Part shown: in pieces, positions 1-10,024 of the stretch
How positions within the stretch are numbered: the first letter of the stretch is position 1
Layout: each line of letters opens with the position of its first letter
DNA from: Colletotrichum lupini
Taxonomy: Eukaryota; Ascomycota; Sordariomycetes; Glomerellales; Glomerellaceae
Assembly: GCF_023278565.1 (NCBI RefSeq)
Contig: NC_064678.1
Location: 3,658,001-3,722,000, forward strand
Reading direction: 5' to 3'
DNA length: 64,000 nucleotides
The notes under the pieces: model-generated
The model's input: the letters and a program-made list of their open reading frames with translations, nothing else
Database searches by the model: none
What the model was told of the DNA's origin: nothing
Program-made: the position numbers and the translations under genes

Positions 1-175
1 TCTAAAATCATCCCTCTTATAAATATGTATGATATAGGTTCGAGGTAGTCAAAGTCAAGAGTTTAATAAAGCTTTATAGTATGCGAATCTAGCAGGGATG
101 AAATTAAATATACGGTAACCTTAGTTATTAAGACTTCCCATATAGTAACCGGTAGACTAGGTCACAGCTTAGTAT
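1..175. other. low-copy left flank
   Basis: This stretch does not resemble the repeats further right and still contains some CpA and TpG. I see no gene. It ends with AGTAT, the left target duplication of the copia element that follows. Confidence 0.5.
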
Positions 176-381
176 TATTAGTATTCCTATTTTAAAATAA
201 TTAGTTCGAACTATAAGTTAACGAAGAGATTAATTAAACTATATAAATATTTATATAATAAGTATAAAAAAGAGGTTCTAATTATAGTTTAAGCTGGCTA
301 TAATAATCGTAAATAAGGCCCTTAATTAGCCCCTATATAATTAGCTATATATTATAATCGAATTAGATTTTTAATTCGATA
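176..381 (-). repeat. 3' LTR of copia element C
   Basis: Carries the shared LTR core with GGTTCTAA and the AATTAGCCCCTATA block. The terminal CA and TG have become TA. Confidence 0.85.
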
Positions 382-2518
382 TTAACTTCTTTTTTATTAA
401 TTTATTTATTATAATTAAAAATATAATTTAACTTTAGTTTTATTTATTAAATTATCTCCTTTTTCCCTTTTTCTCTATTTTTTATGTAACTTATTTTTTT
501 ATTTATGTATTAATTCTTTTATTACTTACAAATTATTTTAACCCCTTATTAAGTACTATTTTTATAAAAGTATTAATAAAGTTATTATTATTATTAATCT
601 AACGGATTTTAAATATCTCGTGCTTTTTATATAATTATTTAAGGGTTATAATATTAATTATAAGCCTCTTTTCTTTATTATTCTTAATTTAATAAGGTAT
701 TTATATAGCGAGTAAGAATTAATATAAATAATTATTAAAATCGATAAAAAGTTAAATCGATCGGTAATTCTTTTTAATATTATTAAAATTAGGACTTAAT
801 ATACGGGCGTCGCAAATTAATATATGGGCATTGTTTTTATATAAGCGTCGCTATTCTATTTTTTAGTTAGTTTAAAAGAAATTATTAATATAGTTAAATT
901 TTATTAAATACTTATAAAATATCCTAAGCCTTTATTCCTTTACTCCCTTTATACTTAAGTTATATTATTAAGCCTCGAAGTTTAATTTATAATATTTATT
1001 TATAATAGCTTTTATAATTAGAGTTAGAGACGTTTTTTAAAACTAATTTTAAAATAATACCCTTATTAAGAGACTTCCCTTTTTATAAGAACGATTATTA
1101 ATTAATTACGGCTTCTTATTATTATCTAACTAACTATTATTATTTCTTTTTTTAAAAAAATAGCTACTTTAGTATTAACTAATTTTATAAAGTTAGTAAT
1201 TTTAAAAGGTAGCGCGACCTTATTATTAAGCTCTTAATTAATATATTATAAAATACATAACCTCTTATAAATAATTATTTTAATATAAAGTTTATATTAT
1301 AATTTACTTACTATTTTTTTCAAAGAAATAATAAAAATCTAGCGGACTACTTTTTTACGACTTTTTTTAAAATATAACTCCTCTTTTGTTAATAAATAAT
1401 CTTAATAACTTTCTTATCCTATAATAAAGTAGTTTAGTAATACTCTTTAGCTTATTAAATATGTTATTAAAATTAATTAATAACTAATAATAGTACTATT
1501 TTAATAATAAGAATATATTTATTAATAATAATAAATATAAGGTCCCTAAGTTAACTTATTACCTTATTTACCCTTATAACTATCCTTTATTTAAAATAAA
1601 GTATTTTTTTAAATTATAACTTTCTATTATATTTTAAATAACTAATCCTCTTTTTTTTTTATAACTTAAATCCTAAACTTATTAATTCTTAGTAATTTAA
1701 AATAAACTTATAATACTCTCTTTAACTAAGTTAATAACTTTATAAAAGCTAATAAATTTAGTATTATAAAACGGAATAAGTATAAAGCTCGAGGCCGAAT
1801 TATTTAATATACTTTTTAATATAATTAGTTTAGTAAGCTTAGGCTTATAAAAAGCGCTAGTATTTAATAATATAAGTTTTAAAAATACGATTATAAATAG
1901 TAAATTATTACCGAGGCTTAAGAAGAAAATAAGTAGTTATTATATTATTATCTAAACCTTTAATATAAATAATATAATTATAATCCTAGTTTTAAAGCCT
2001 TTATATACCCTTTGTATTATAAGCTTATTAAAGTAGTTAAGGATATTATTAAAACTATAAACTAACGAGTTAGGATTCGAGCTCGGGATGTATATATTAT
2101 TATTTAAGAATAGTTTTTAAAATCCTTATTTATTTAGTAAAATATTTATAATACTAAGGCTCGTATAAACTAAGAAAAACTAGCTAAATACTTACTAATT
2201 ATAGTATTAATTAAGCTATTTAATAAGCGAGATATCCTATATATAATAAAATAAGTAAATAATAAGCTAAATTACCTTATTAACCTTATCTAAACCTTTT
2301 TTTATTATTTCTAAATATAAAAGCGATTTTTTAAAGTAATTAGCTTTAATAATACTTATAATACTAATTATTTTAAGCTCTCTCTTTTTTAAATTACTAA
2401 GTAAACTTATTTTAAATTTTGTTACAAAGATAACTTTGTTTACCTTATTATTCGCCTTATTATCAATATTACGTAAGCAAACTATATACCATATTAATCT
2501 ACGATTTCTATAGATTAT

Positions 2519-2575
2519 GGGCGAGGATATCCTGCCAGCAGCTCCCGCTATTCTGCACCCAAGTGTGGCTGCGGC
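2519..2575 (+). repeat. left terminal inverted repeat
   Basis: Perfect 57-bp match to the reverse complement of 3203-3259. The match stops at 2576. Confidence 0.9.
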
Positions 2576-3202
2576 AGGCCCTGCCTCCGACCACGGAGCC
2601 CAGCTGCCCATACCCACCCACCTACCTACCTACCTACCTACCTACAACCACCACTTCGTCGACCTCGCCGTCGCTGCCGCTGCCGCTGCTGCTAATTGAA
2701 GCTATTCCTAACGTTAATATGCCGTAAGAAGAGAATAATCGCGAAGTTGACGATCCCTTCGTCTACTAATACGACTACGTGGAGTACGACTGCCCACTTT
2801 ACGGCCAGCGCTACCCTGTCCGAGGCCAGAGCAGCACTTAACGAGGCTGCCCACGAGACGGCAGTCGCGATCAAAAGCAGCAACGCCTCGCAGAGTTAAC
2901 CCACCCGAATAAGCGTCGCAAATCCTCGACCTCGTTCCAGCCTTTCGAGCGAGTCAATTGGGCAGCTGGGCAGCTGGGCAGCTGGGCAATTAGGCCAATT
3001 AGGCCAATTCGACGGAATCGTCGACTTGGGCCAATTCGTCGACTTGGGCCAATACGTCGACTTGGGCTAACGCGTCGATTGCCGTACTTTTTACCAAAAT
3101 AATTCAAGTCAATTGCCGGCCTCTGATTGGCCCAGCCTATTCGAATGCCGACTACGCAGAGCCCAGCTTACGTGTGTGCCCGAGACCGGCGGTCGTGTGG
3201 CG

Positions 3203-3259
3203 GCCGCAGCCACACTTGGGTGCAGAATAGCGGGAGCTGCTGGCAGGATATCCTCGCCC
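3203..3259 (-). repeat. right terminal inverted repeat
   Basis: Perfect reverse complement of 2519-2575, followed directly by the TAGATTAT duplication. Confidence 0.9.
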
Positions 3260-5452
3260 TAGATTATTATAGGTATTAATTATGTAAGCAATACTGCTTA
3301 TATAAGCTTACGTAAGCAATAGAAAGTACTAGAAAGTAACTAAATAATTTAGAATTTACTTAAGGCGGAATTACGTACTACGATTACGCATTCACTTACG
3401 TATACGCTTATTAATTATATTATAATTAATAAGTAATAGAATATTTTAGTAGGAGGTTTTTATGCTTATAGATAGGCGTATATTTACCTACTTAGACCTT
3501 TCGTTAAGTAAGTAACTTCTTATATAGTAATTTAACTATATTACTCTCTTTATTATAAAAACCTCTTTTATATACGCTTATTTCCCCTATATTTATATAT
3601 TCTTGCTTCTATATAAATATTTACTTTCTATATTCTTTATAAGAATATCCCGCATTACCTCGTTAAAGCTATACGTACTAGAAATTTATTTATAATACCG
3701 CGTTTAGCCTTATTAATAATAAGAAATTAGAGGGTTTTTAGTTTTTTTTAATAAGTATTTATTAACTTATAGATTAATATTTAGTCCGTTACCCTACTAT
3801 TATTATTATAAATTATAATAAGTAAATAAAGGCTATACTAAATAAGTAGTTCCCGGACGTTTAGTAATAATTTTATATTTATTATATTAATTTTAATATT
3901 ATATTTAAAACTAAGTAAAAGTAGGTTAAGGACCGTAGTTATAGTAATAATAATAATAAGTTTAATAATAAGAAATATTAGTTATTAATATAAATAATAA
4001 TTACGCTAAGTAATAAAAATAAGGCCTATATTAATATACTTATTAATAAGCCCCCCCCTTATATATATTATAAGGTCTTTACGATATAAAAGCTTATTAT
4101 TTTTATTAAAACTAAGTATACTTTTAAAAAAGCCTAGACTAAGCTTTATAAAGAGTTTAATAATTAATACCTAATTCTCTAGTATTTTTATATAATATAC
4201 TTATTTTTAAAAACATAATAAGCCCGTTATTTTATTTAAAAATACTAGAACTTTAGTACTCGTATTATTTTTAGTATTAAGTTAAGTAATAATAATATTA
4301 AAGGTTATTTTTTAAATAATCTTAGTTATTTATATTAGCTTATTAACATTATATAAGATATAATTAGTAATTAGGAGCTACGTTTTTATTAAGTTTATAT
4401 AAAAGACGAGGTATTTATAAGCTAGGAGTATATAAATACTCGTTTTGAGTACCTAAGTAAACTTTAAATAATACTTTTTTTAAAGTATTTTACTTTAATT
4501 AGGATATAAGGCCGGTTTATAAAAAGAATAATATTATTTAATAAAAAGCTATTCCTAAACCCCCTCGGATTTTATAGTTTAGACTATACTATTTTAATTA
4601 AGCTAGGTATTTTATATTATTATAAAATCTATTTTAAAATATTAAATTTAGTTATTTTTAATAAGTAAGAAGTATACCCTTAGTAGCGTTTTTAAAAAAC
4701 GTTTTTTTTTTAAATTTATATTACTAGATCCTAGACCTTAAGATTATTATATTTTTTTATAATAAGCTAAAGAACATAGTATAGCCTATTTTATTATAAC
4801 TAGCTTTATTTAAAAAAAGCTAGTTAATTAGTTAAGCTTATATTATTTAAAAATAAAAATAAGTTAATATTAGCTAGGCTTATAAAAAAAATAAGTTAGC
4901 TAAGTTAAAGCTAAATATCGAGCTTATCTTAATAATAAATAAGGAGCTAATTTAGTATTTTTAATAAGGGGAGGATAATAGGGAATTATATAAATAAATA
5001 GTTAATATAGCTTAATATTTAAAAAAAATAGAGCTAATAAAAATAGTTTATAATAATAATAAATTATTATAATTATATTAAAAGAGGTAGTTAAGTAAAT
5101 ATTATTATAATTTACTTTTTATATATTTTAAGTATATAATAAAAAAAAGCCTTACCTATTTAAAATTTATAAAAGCTTATATTACTTACTAATTTAAAAT
5201 TTATAAATTTTAAATAAGTAATATAGAGGTTCTAAATAAGTACGTAAGTTATAATAGTATTTTTATTTTTAAAAATCTTAAATTAGAGCTTAGGTTAAAA
5301 AGGATAGTAAGAATAGCTATATTAATATAATTACCCTTATTACTTTTATAAAGAAGTACTATTTTTTTGGACTAATTAAAAAATAGAATAGCGACGCTTA
5401 TATAAGAGCGACGCCCGTATATTAATTTATAATGCCTTTATATTAATTCCCT

Positions 5453-6270
5453 ATTTTTAATAAAACTAACCCTAAGATTATAATAAATACTAAGAGCTCT
5501 TAGTTCGTTAATTTTAATATAAATTACTAATATAAAACGTATACCGATTATTACCTAAGCTTAATACCTAAACGAACTAGTTTTCCCTAAGTAATCCTAA
5601 CCTCTCGTAAATTTAACTTTTTTAATTAGCTTAGTATAAGGGATATACTTCCCTTTTTTAATTAGTACCCCGAGGTTTTTAAGGGTTAAACAAATAAGAA
5701 AACTTAGATAGAATAGAGCTATTATAAAGTAAAGGAGGTAAAAAAGATAGTTATAAAGAAGAAGAGTAAGTAGAGGGCTTAATATAATTAACTATATATA
5801 ATAATTAAGACTAATTTAAAATAATTTCTTTTCATAAAAGATTAAGAGAAAAAGAAATTAGGGGACGATTAGAATAGGGTAGGGCGATTAGTCCTAATAA
5901 TCCTTTTTAAAAAGCTAATTAAGTTTGAGGATTTATAAAAGAGCTAATTAAAATAAAATATAAAAAAAAGGGCCCCGATTAGAAATAAGAGCTTAGTAGC
6001 GCAGATTTTTATTTTAATTATATATATATTTTTTAAGATCGAACTAAAGCCTTTTCAATAATTTACTTTTAAACGTAATAATATAAGATAATTAAAAAGT
6101 CTACTTTTTTAATCTAATTAATATTATCCTCTTTTTTTTAGTTATAGCTTTATTAATTAAGACCGTATTAAGCTAATTAAAAGAGGCATTTTATATTATT
6201 TTTATAAGTATTAGTAGTTTTTTTAAAGTACCGTACTACGAGAGTCCTTTATACCCTATACGTTTTTAGT
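5453..6270. other. unassigned RIP-affected segment inside copia element C
   Basis: It matches neither the copia internal sequence nor the MULE, and occurs once in the window. It is TpA-rich with several purine-rich runs and no open frame. It may be the remnant of another repeat that recombined into element C and replaced roughly 4 kb of it. Confidence 0.4.
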
Positions 6271-8622
6271 ATAATTCTTTTTACAAAGATCTTTTTAAAG
6301 TTTATAAATTACTTTATATTTATTATTATATTTTTAGTATTTATATATAATCCTTACGTTATTATATATTATTAATAACTTTAGGTTATTTTTTTATTAG
6401 CCGATTAGTACTAAATTTTATATTAATAATAATAATAAGCTATAAATCGAAATAAGTAGAATTATTAATTATTATATTTCTAGTATTATATTTTACTTTT
6501 ATATATTTTTTATTACAATAGATTATTATTAGTAATTATAAAAAGGAAATCTAGGTTATTTCTTTTTTCTAAATTTATTAAAGCGATTATACGCTTTATT
6601 AACCTATATTTAGTTTTATAATACGAATTCCTTTTTTATAATTATTATTATTAATATTTTTATAGTTCTTATAATTATAATTATATTAGTAATACCCCTT
6701 ATTTATAAAAGAATTTATTAACTATTTTTATAATTCTTAGGCTTACGTTTACGAACTATTTATTTAGTTAATAACTAAGGTCGTTTGCGATTTTATAGAA
6801 TAGGGGTTGCCCCTATAGCCCCTTTTTCTTATAGACCTTAGTTAAATAGATTAATACCGCGTTAATTTACTTACTATTAAACTAATCTACGATTTTATAT
6901 ATTTACGTCTCTTAATAGTCTAGGTTAATATTTATTTATTTATAAAGGATTAGGATTTTATTCAGGATCGGGTTCTTTTTTCTTTTTGTTTACCCTAACT
7001 TATTAAAGGTTATGCTCTAATTTATACCCATATTAATACTTATAAATATATATAATTTTAATAAAAATATATTTAATTTATATATTAGCTATAATAAATC
7101 CGTGCTTTTATTACTTAACGAATTTATTAGGGTTTAGGAGATTTTTATTTCTTTTTATTATTTTATTATTATTCTCGTTTTCATTATTTTTAGCGATTAT
7201 AATTACTTTTTTAGATTACTAATTATCGTACTTATTAGGATTTTCTTTTTTATTTAGTATCAAAAAGTAAGTTTTAATAGTTCTTTTTTTTAATAATAGT
7301 AATAGACGTTTATATTACTATAAAAAGACGTAGTAATTAGTTTTGGGATTTTTATTAATTACTGATTTTTATCATTTTATATATTTCTAGCTTTTTAAGC
7401 TTTATATTTTTTATAATCTCTAAATAGTTTCTTTTTTTAATTTATTCTTTTGAAAGTAGTATTTTATAAGAATAGTTAAATATAGATACTAAGTATTTTA
7501 TAAAGGAGCTATATAGGCTATTAAGTACGGTTAATAAAGTTAAGCCCTCTTTTTTATAAAATCGTAAGTTTTAAGGACTTATTAAAGATATTTAGTTATT
7601 TATATTAAGTAGGGGTAGATATTTTAAAGATCTTTCTTTTTTTTAGTTTTTTAGTACCCTATTTTATATTTTTTAAGTAGTTTCTTTTATAGCTTAATTA
7701 TAGTTAGGTAATTATTATTTATTAGCGATCCCTTTTATTACTTAGTTAATTTTTTAAAATTAGTAATTTTACGCTAGGAGTTAGTATAAAAAGAAGCCTT
7801 TTAGCGGTCCTCTAGAGGATTTCTTTTTTTTTTAAATCTTTATTTTTTTAGCCTTTTTTTAAGCTAATTATAATTTTAATAAGAGGTTATAAGACTATTT
7901 TAAAGTAGCTACTTTTTTTTAAGTTAATTTTTAAAATTTATAATATTTTTAACTCGATATTATTAAGATTTTTAAATCTTTTCTTTTATTAAACCGTTTT
8001 TTATATTATATTCCTAAGTAATACCCGGGGGGTAATTAAAGGAGCTATAAAGAAATTATTTAAATTACGGGCTTAAGGTCGTATTTATAAAATCTTCGTA
8101 ATAATAAACTTTTTTATATACTATAAATTTCTTAGTTTTATAATTTTTATAAGGTTATTTTTATTACCAAGTAAAAATGTTTATATTTAGAGATCTTTTT
8201 TTTTAATTACGTAGTGCTTTTTTATATTATATTATTAAGCTTATTTATTATATTAATTAATTAAGTAAGTAGTTATTACGTAAGTATTTTCTTTTATTAA
8301 TTTAACTAATTAACTTTTAATTACGGGCTAGTTATAGAAAAGTTATTTAGTAAAAAAGCTATTCGGGGCGATAGTAAAAGACTAGTTATTTAAGTAGTTT
8401 TATTAATTAATATAGTTTAATATAGTAAATATTAACTTCTTATAAATAATAACGGGCTATAATTATTTAATTTTATATAATATTTAAGAATTATTTTCTT
8501 TTTTATTTACTTTTATAAAGCTAATTAATATAAATCTCTTATTTTATACGGTATTAAAAAGTAATTTTTTTATATAGCGAAATACTTTATTAAATTAATA
8601 ACAGAATTTGATTATTAATTAG

Positions 8623-8828
8623 TATTAATATCCTTATTATAGGGTAGTTAGTTTGAACTATAAGTTAATAAAAAGATTAATTAAATTATATAAATATTTA
8701 TATAATAAGTATAAAAAGGAGGTTCTAACTATAGTTTAGGCTAGTTATAATAATTATAAATAGGGCCCCTAATTAGCCCCTATATAGTTAGCTATATATT
8801 ACGGTCGAATTGGACTTTTAATCCGATA
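8623..8828 (-). repeat. 5' LTR of copia element C
   Basis: 206 bp, with terminal TA where the intact family has CA; followed by the GGTAT target pentamer. Confidence 0.85.
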
Positions 8829-9822
8829 GGTATTTTTTTACCTAGACTCTAAATTAGAATATTAGTAGAAAATCTTATAATTAGATTCCTAAACTAACCT
8901 TAAGCTATTTTATTATAGCGACACTTTTCGAATCTGTGCTATAACATATATTATTCTATTATAAGTGAACTTTCCGATTCGTCTTAGCATGCTCCTCCTG
9001 GTCTTCTTCCTCCGTCTTGTTTGGACCTTTTGGAACATTACATGTGATGAATCTTCGCACTACAATCAGCACTGGCCGTTAGCTCGTAATTATTAGAAAG
9101 CGAAAATTAACACGACTATAATAAACACATGCCCTCGTGTTTTGATCCACCTCCGATTTCCATGTTCTATAGCTTAAGCCATGTATCTGGTGCCTTTATT
9201 ATGAAAGCTTTAGATTTGAAGATGGGACAACCTGGGGAAAATAAAGTTATATAGAGCAATGATAATATCGCAAGTATCGATTACTAAAACCCAATTTCCT
9301 ACGATTTCTAGAACTAGTCCTCGTTAGTTAATCTCTGTTTTTGATCGTCTTATTCATTAATACTATTGTCTAACTTTTGTCGAGGATGTACTGTGAGGCA
9401 TCCGGCTGCTAAGAATAATAATATTAGTACTAATAACTAAAATATAATGAAGGTACTTGGCAGAAAGTACTAGATGTTGCAGTGTGATATTTATGCCTAT
9501 ATTAATGTAATTCCTTTTTTAACTTATTAGAGATATAGAGGCGTGGGCGTGCGAAGGTGTTTTTTTAGAAGATTCGAGAAGTACCGTATTAACCCGCATG
9601 AAAACGTTGAGAATATGACTGCGGGTATAGTACGTTTTCAAGGCTATTCTCTCGATTCGAGAGCGAGCATAAACTATGAACTAATGCGAGGGTACTGATT
9701 AAACCTTTTGTAATTAAATGATATTATTTTCCCCCCGTGCGGCTAGCGCACTTCGTACCCTAAATAAGTACTAGATAATCTCTATATTTAATCGACTAAA
9801 GACCTAGGCTTCTATCTAATAT
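8829..9822. other. low-copy spacer between two copia elements
   Basis: About 1 kb with normal CpA/TpG content from roughly 8950 to 9700, so it is not a heavily mutated repeat. I found no open frame with start, splice sites or a recognisable protein. It may be old intergenic DNA isolated by the insertions on both sides. Confidence 0.5.
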
Positions 9823-10024
9823 TATTAGTATCCCTATTATAGGGTAGTTAGTTCGAACCGTAGTTAACGAAGAGATTAATTAAACTATATAAATATTTAT
9901 ATAAATATAAGAAAGAGGTTCTAACTATAGGTTAGGCTAGCTATAATAATTATAAATAGGGCCCCTAATTAGCCCCTGTGTAGTTAGCTATATACCGCAG
10001 TTAAATTAGACTTCTAATCCGATA
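9823..10024 (-). repeat. 3' LTR of copia element B
   Basis: 202 bp; begins TATTAGTATCC on the plus strand, the RIP form of the family terminus TGTTAGTATCC. Confidence 0.85.

Larger units (their letters stand above)
2519..3259. mobile_element. non-autonomous TIR DNA transposon (hAT-like by target duplication)
   Basis: A 741-bp element with perfect 57-bp terminal inverted repeats (2519-2575 and 3203-3259), each beginning GGGCGAGGATATCC. It is flanked by an exact 8-bp direct duplication TAGATTAT (2511-2518 and 3260-3267). Eight-base duplications are typical of hAT, P and Merlin superfamilies; a 57-bp TIR is long for hAT. The interior is GC-rich, keeps abundant CpA and TpG, and has no transposase. 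It holds short tandem repeats: CTAC near 2622-2645, GGGCAGCT near 2960-2985 and an ~18-bp TCGACTTGGGCCAATTCG-type unit near 3019-3070. Unlike everything around it, it shows no RIP, so it probably inserted after its host was mutated, or it is too short or low-copy to be targeted. Confidence 0.85.
2420..3681. mobile_element. solo-LTR-like insertion of ~0.5 kb, itself interrupted
   Basis: Comparison with MULE copy 2 (around 40150) shows this block is extra. Copy 2 has an uninterrupted AGATCT where copy 1 has AAATTT on both sides (2414-2419 and 3682-3687), a 6-bp duplication changed by RIP. The block begins TGTTACAAAG and has no coding capacity. Removing the nested 2519-3259 element and its duplication leaves about 510 bp, compatible with a solo LTR of a family not otherwise present here. 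It has no inverted ends. Confidence 0.5.
791..5452 (+). mobile_element. Mutator-like DNA transposon (MULE) copy 1, RIP-degraded
   Basis: The ends are inverted repeats of roughly 80 bp. The left end carries repeated blocks of the form TATACGGGCGTCGC and the right end the complement GCGACGCCCGTATA. A conceptual plus-strand reading around 3690-4500, allowing for Gln-to-stop and Trp-to-stop changes, resembles fungal MULE transposases: a block like FPDVQQQ-CIYHIN followed by KQKWVKDR, which is the conserved CxxH-type region of the MULE domain. Without its nested insertion the element is about 3.4 kb, matching copy 2 at 37406-41971. It sits inside copia element C and carries the 2420-3681 insertion. 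No clear target duplication is visible, and its right flank is not copia sequence, so one side has been rearranged. The family call rests on remembered motifs, not alignment. Confidence 0.6.
176..8828 (-). mobile_element. Ty1/copia LTR retrotransposon C, RIP-degraded and chimeric
   Basis: LTRs lie at 176-381 (3' LTR) and 8623-8828 (5' LTR) and match those of the other copia copies. The flanking pentamers are AGTAT (171-175) and GGTAT (8829-8833). They differ by one G-to-A change, so they read as a 5-bp target duplication altered by RIP. Internal sequence from about 6275 to 8622 parallels element B and includes the ~0.9-kb segment that B and A have partly lost. From 382 to 790 it matches the 3' end of the other copies. 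The middle is replaced by a Mutator-like element (791-5452) and an unassigned segment (5453-6270), so most of the integrase and reverse transcriptase region is absent. No open frame survives. Confidence 0.85.

Noticed and set aside
2267..2617. 116-codon minus-strand frame spanning the left edge of the TIR element
   Set aside because: It crosses the element boundary into RIPed DNA and translates the TIR itself; no protein-like features.
2871..3107. Arg/Ile-rich 78-codon frame
   Set aside because: Repetitive RRIGPSRR-like translation of the tandem repeats in the TIR element.
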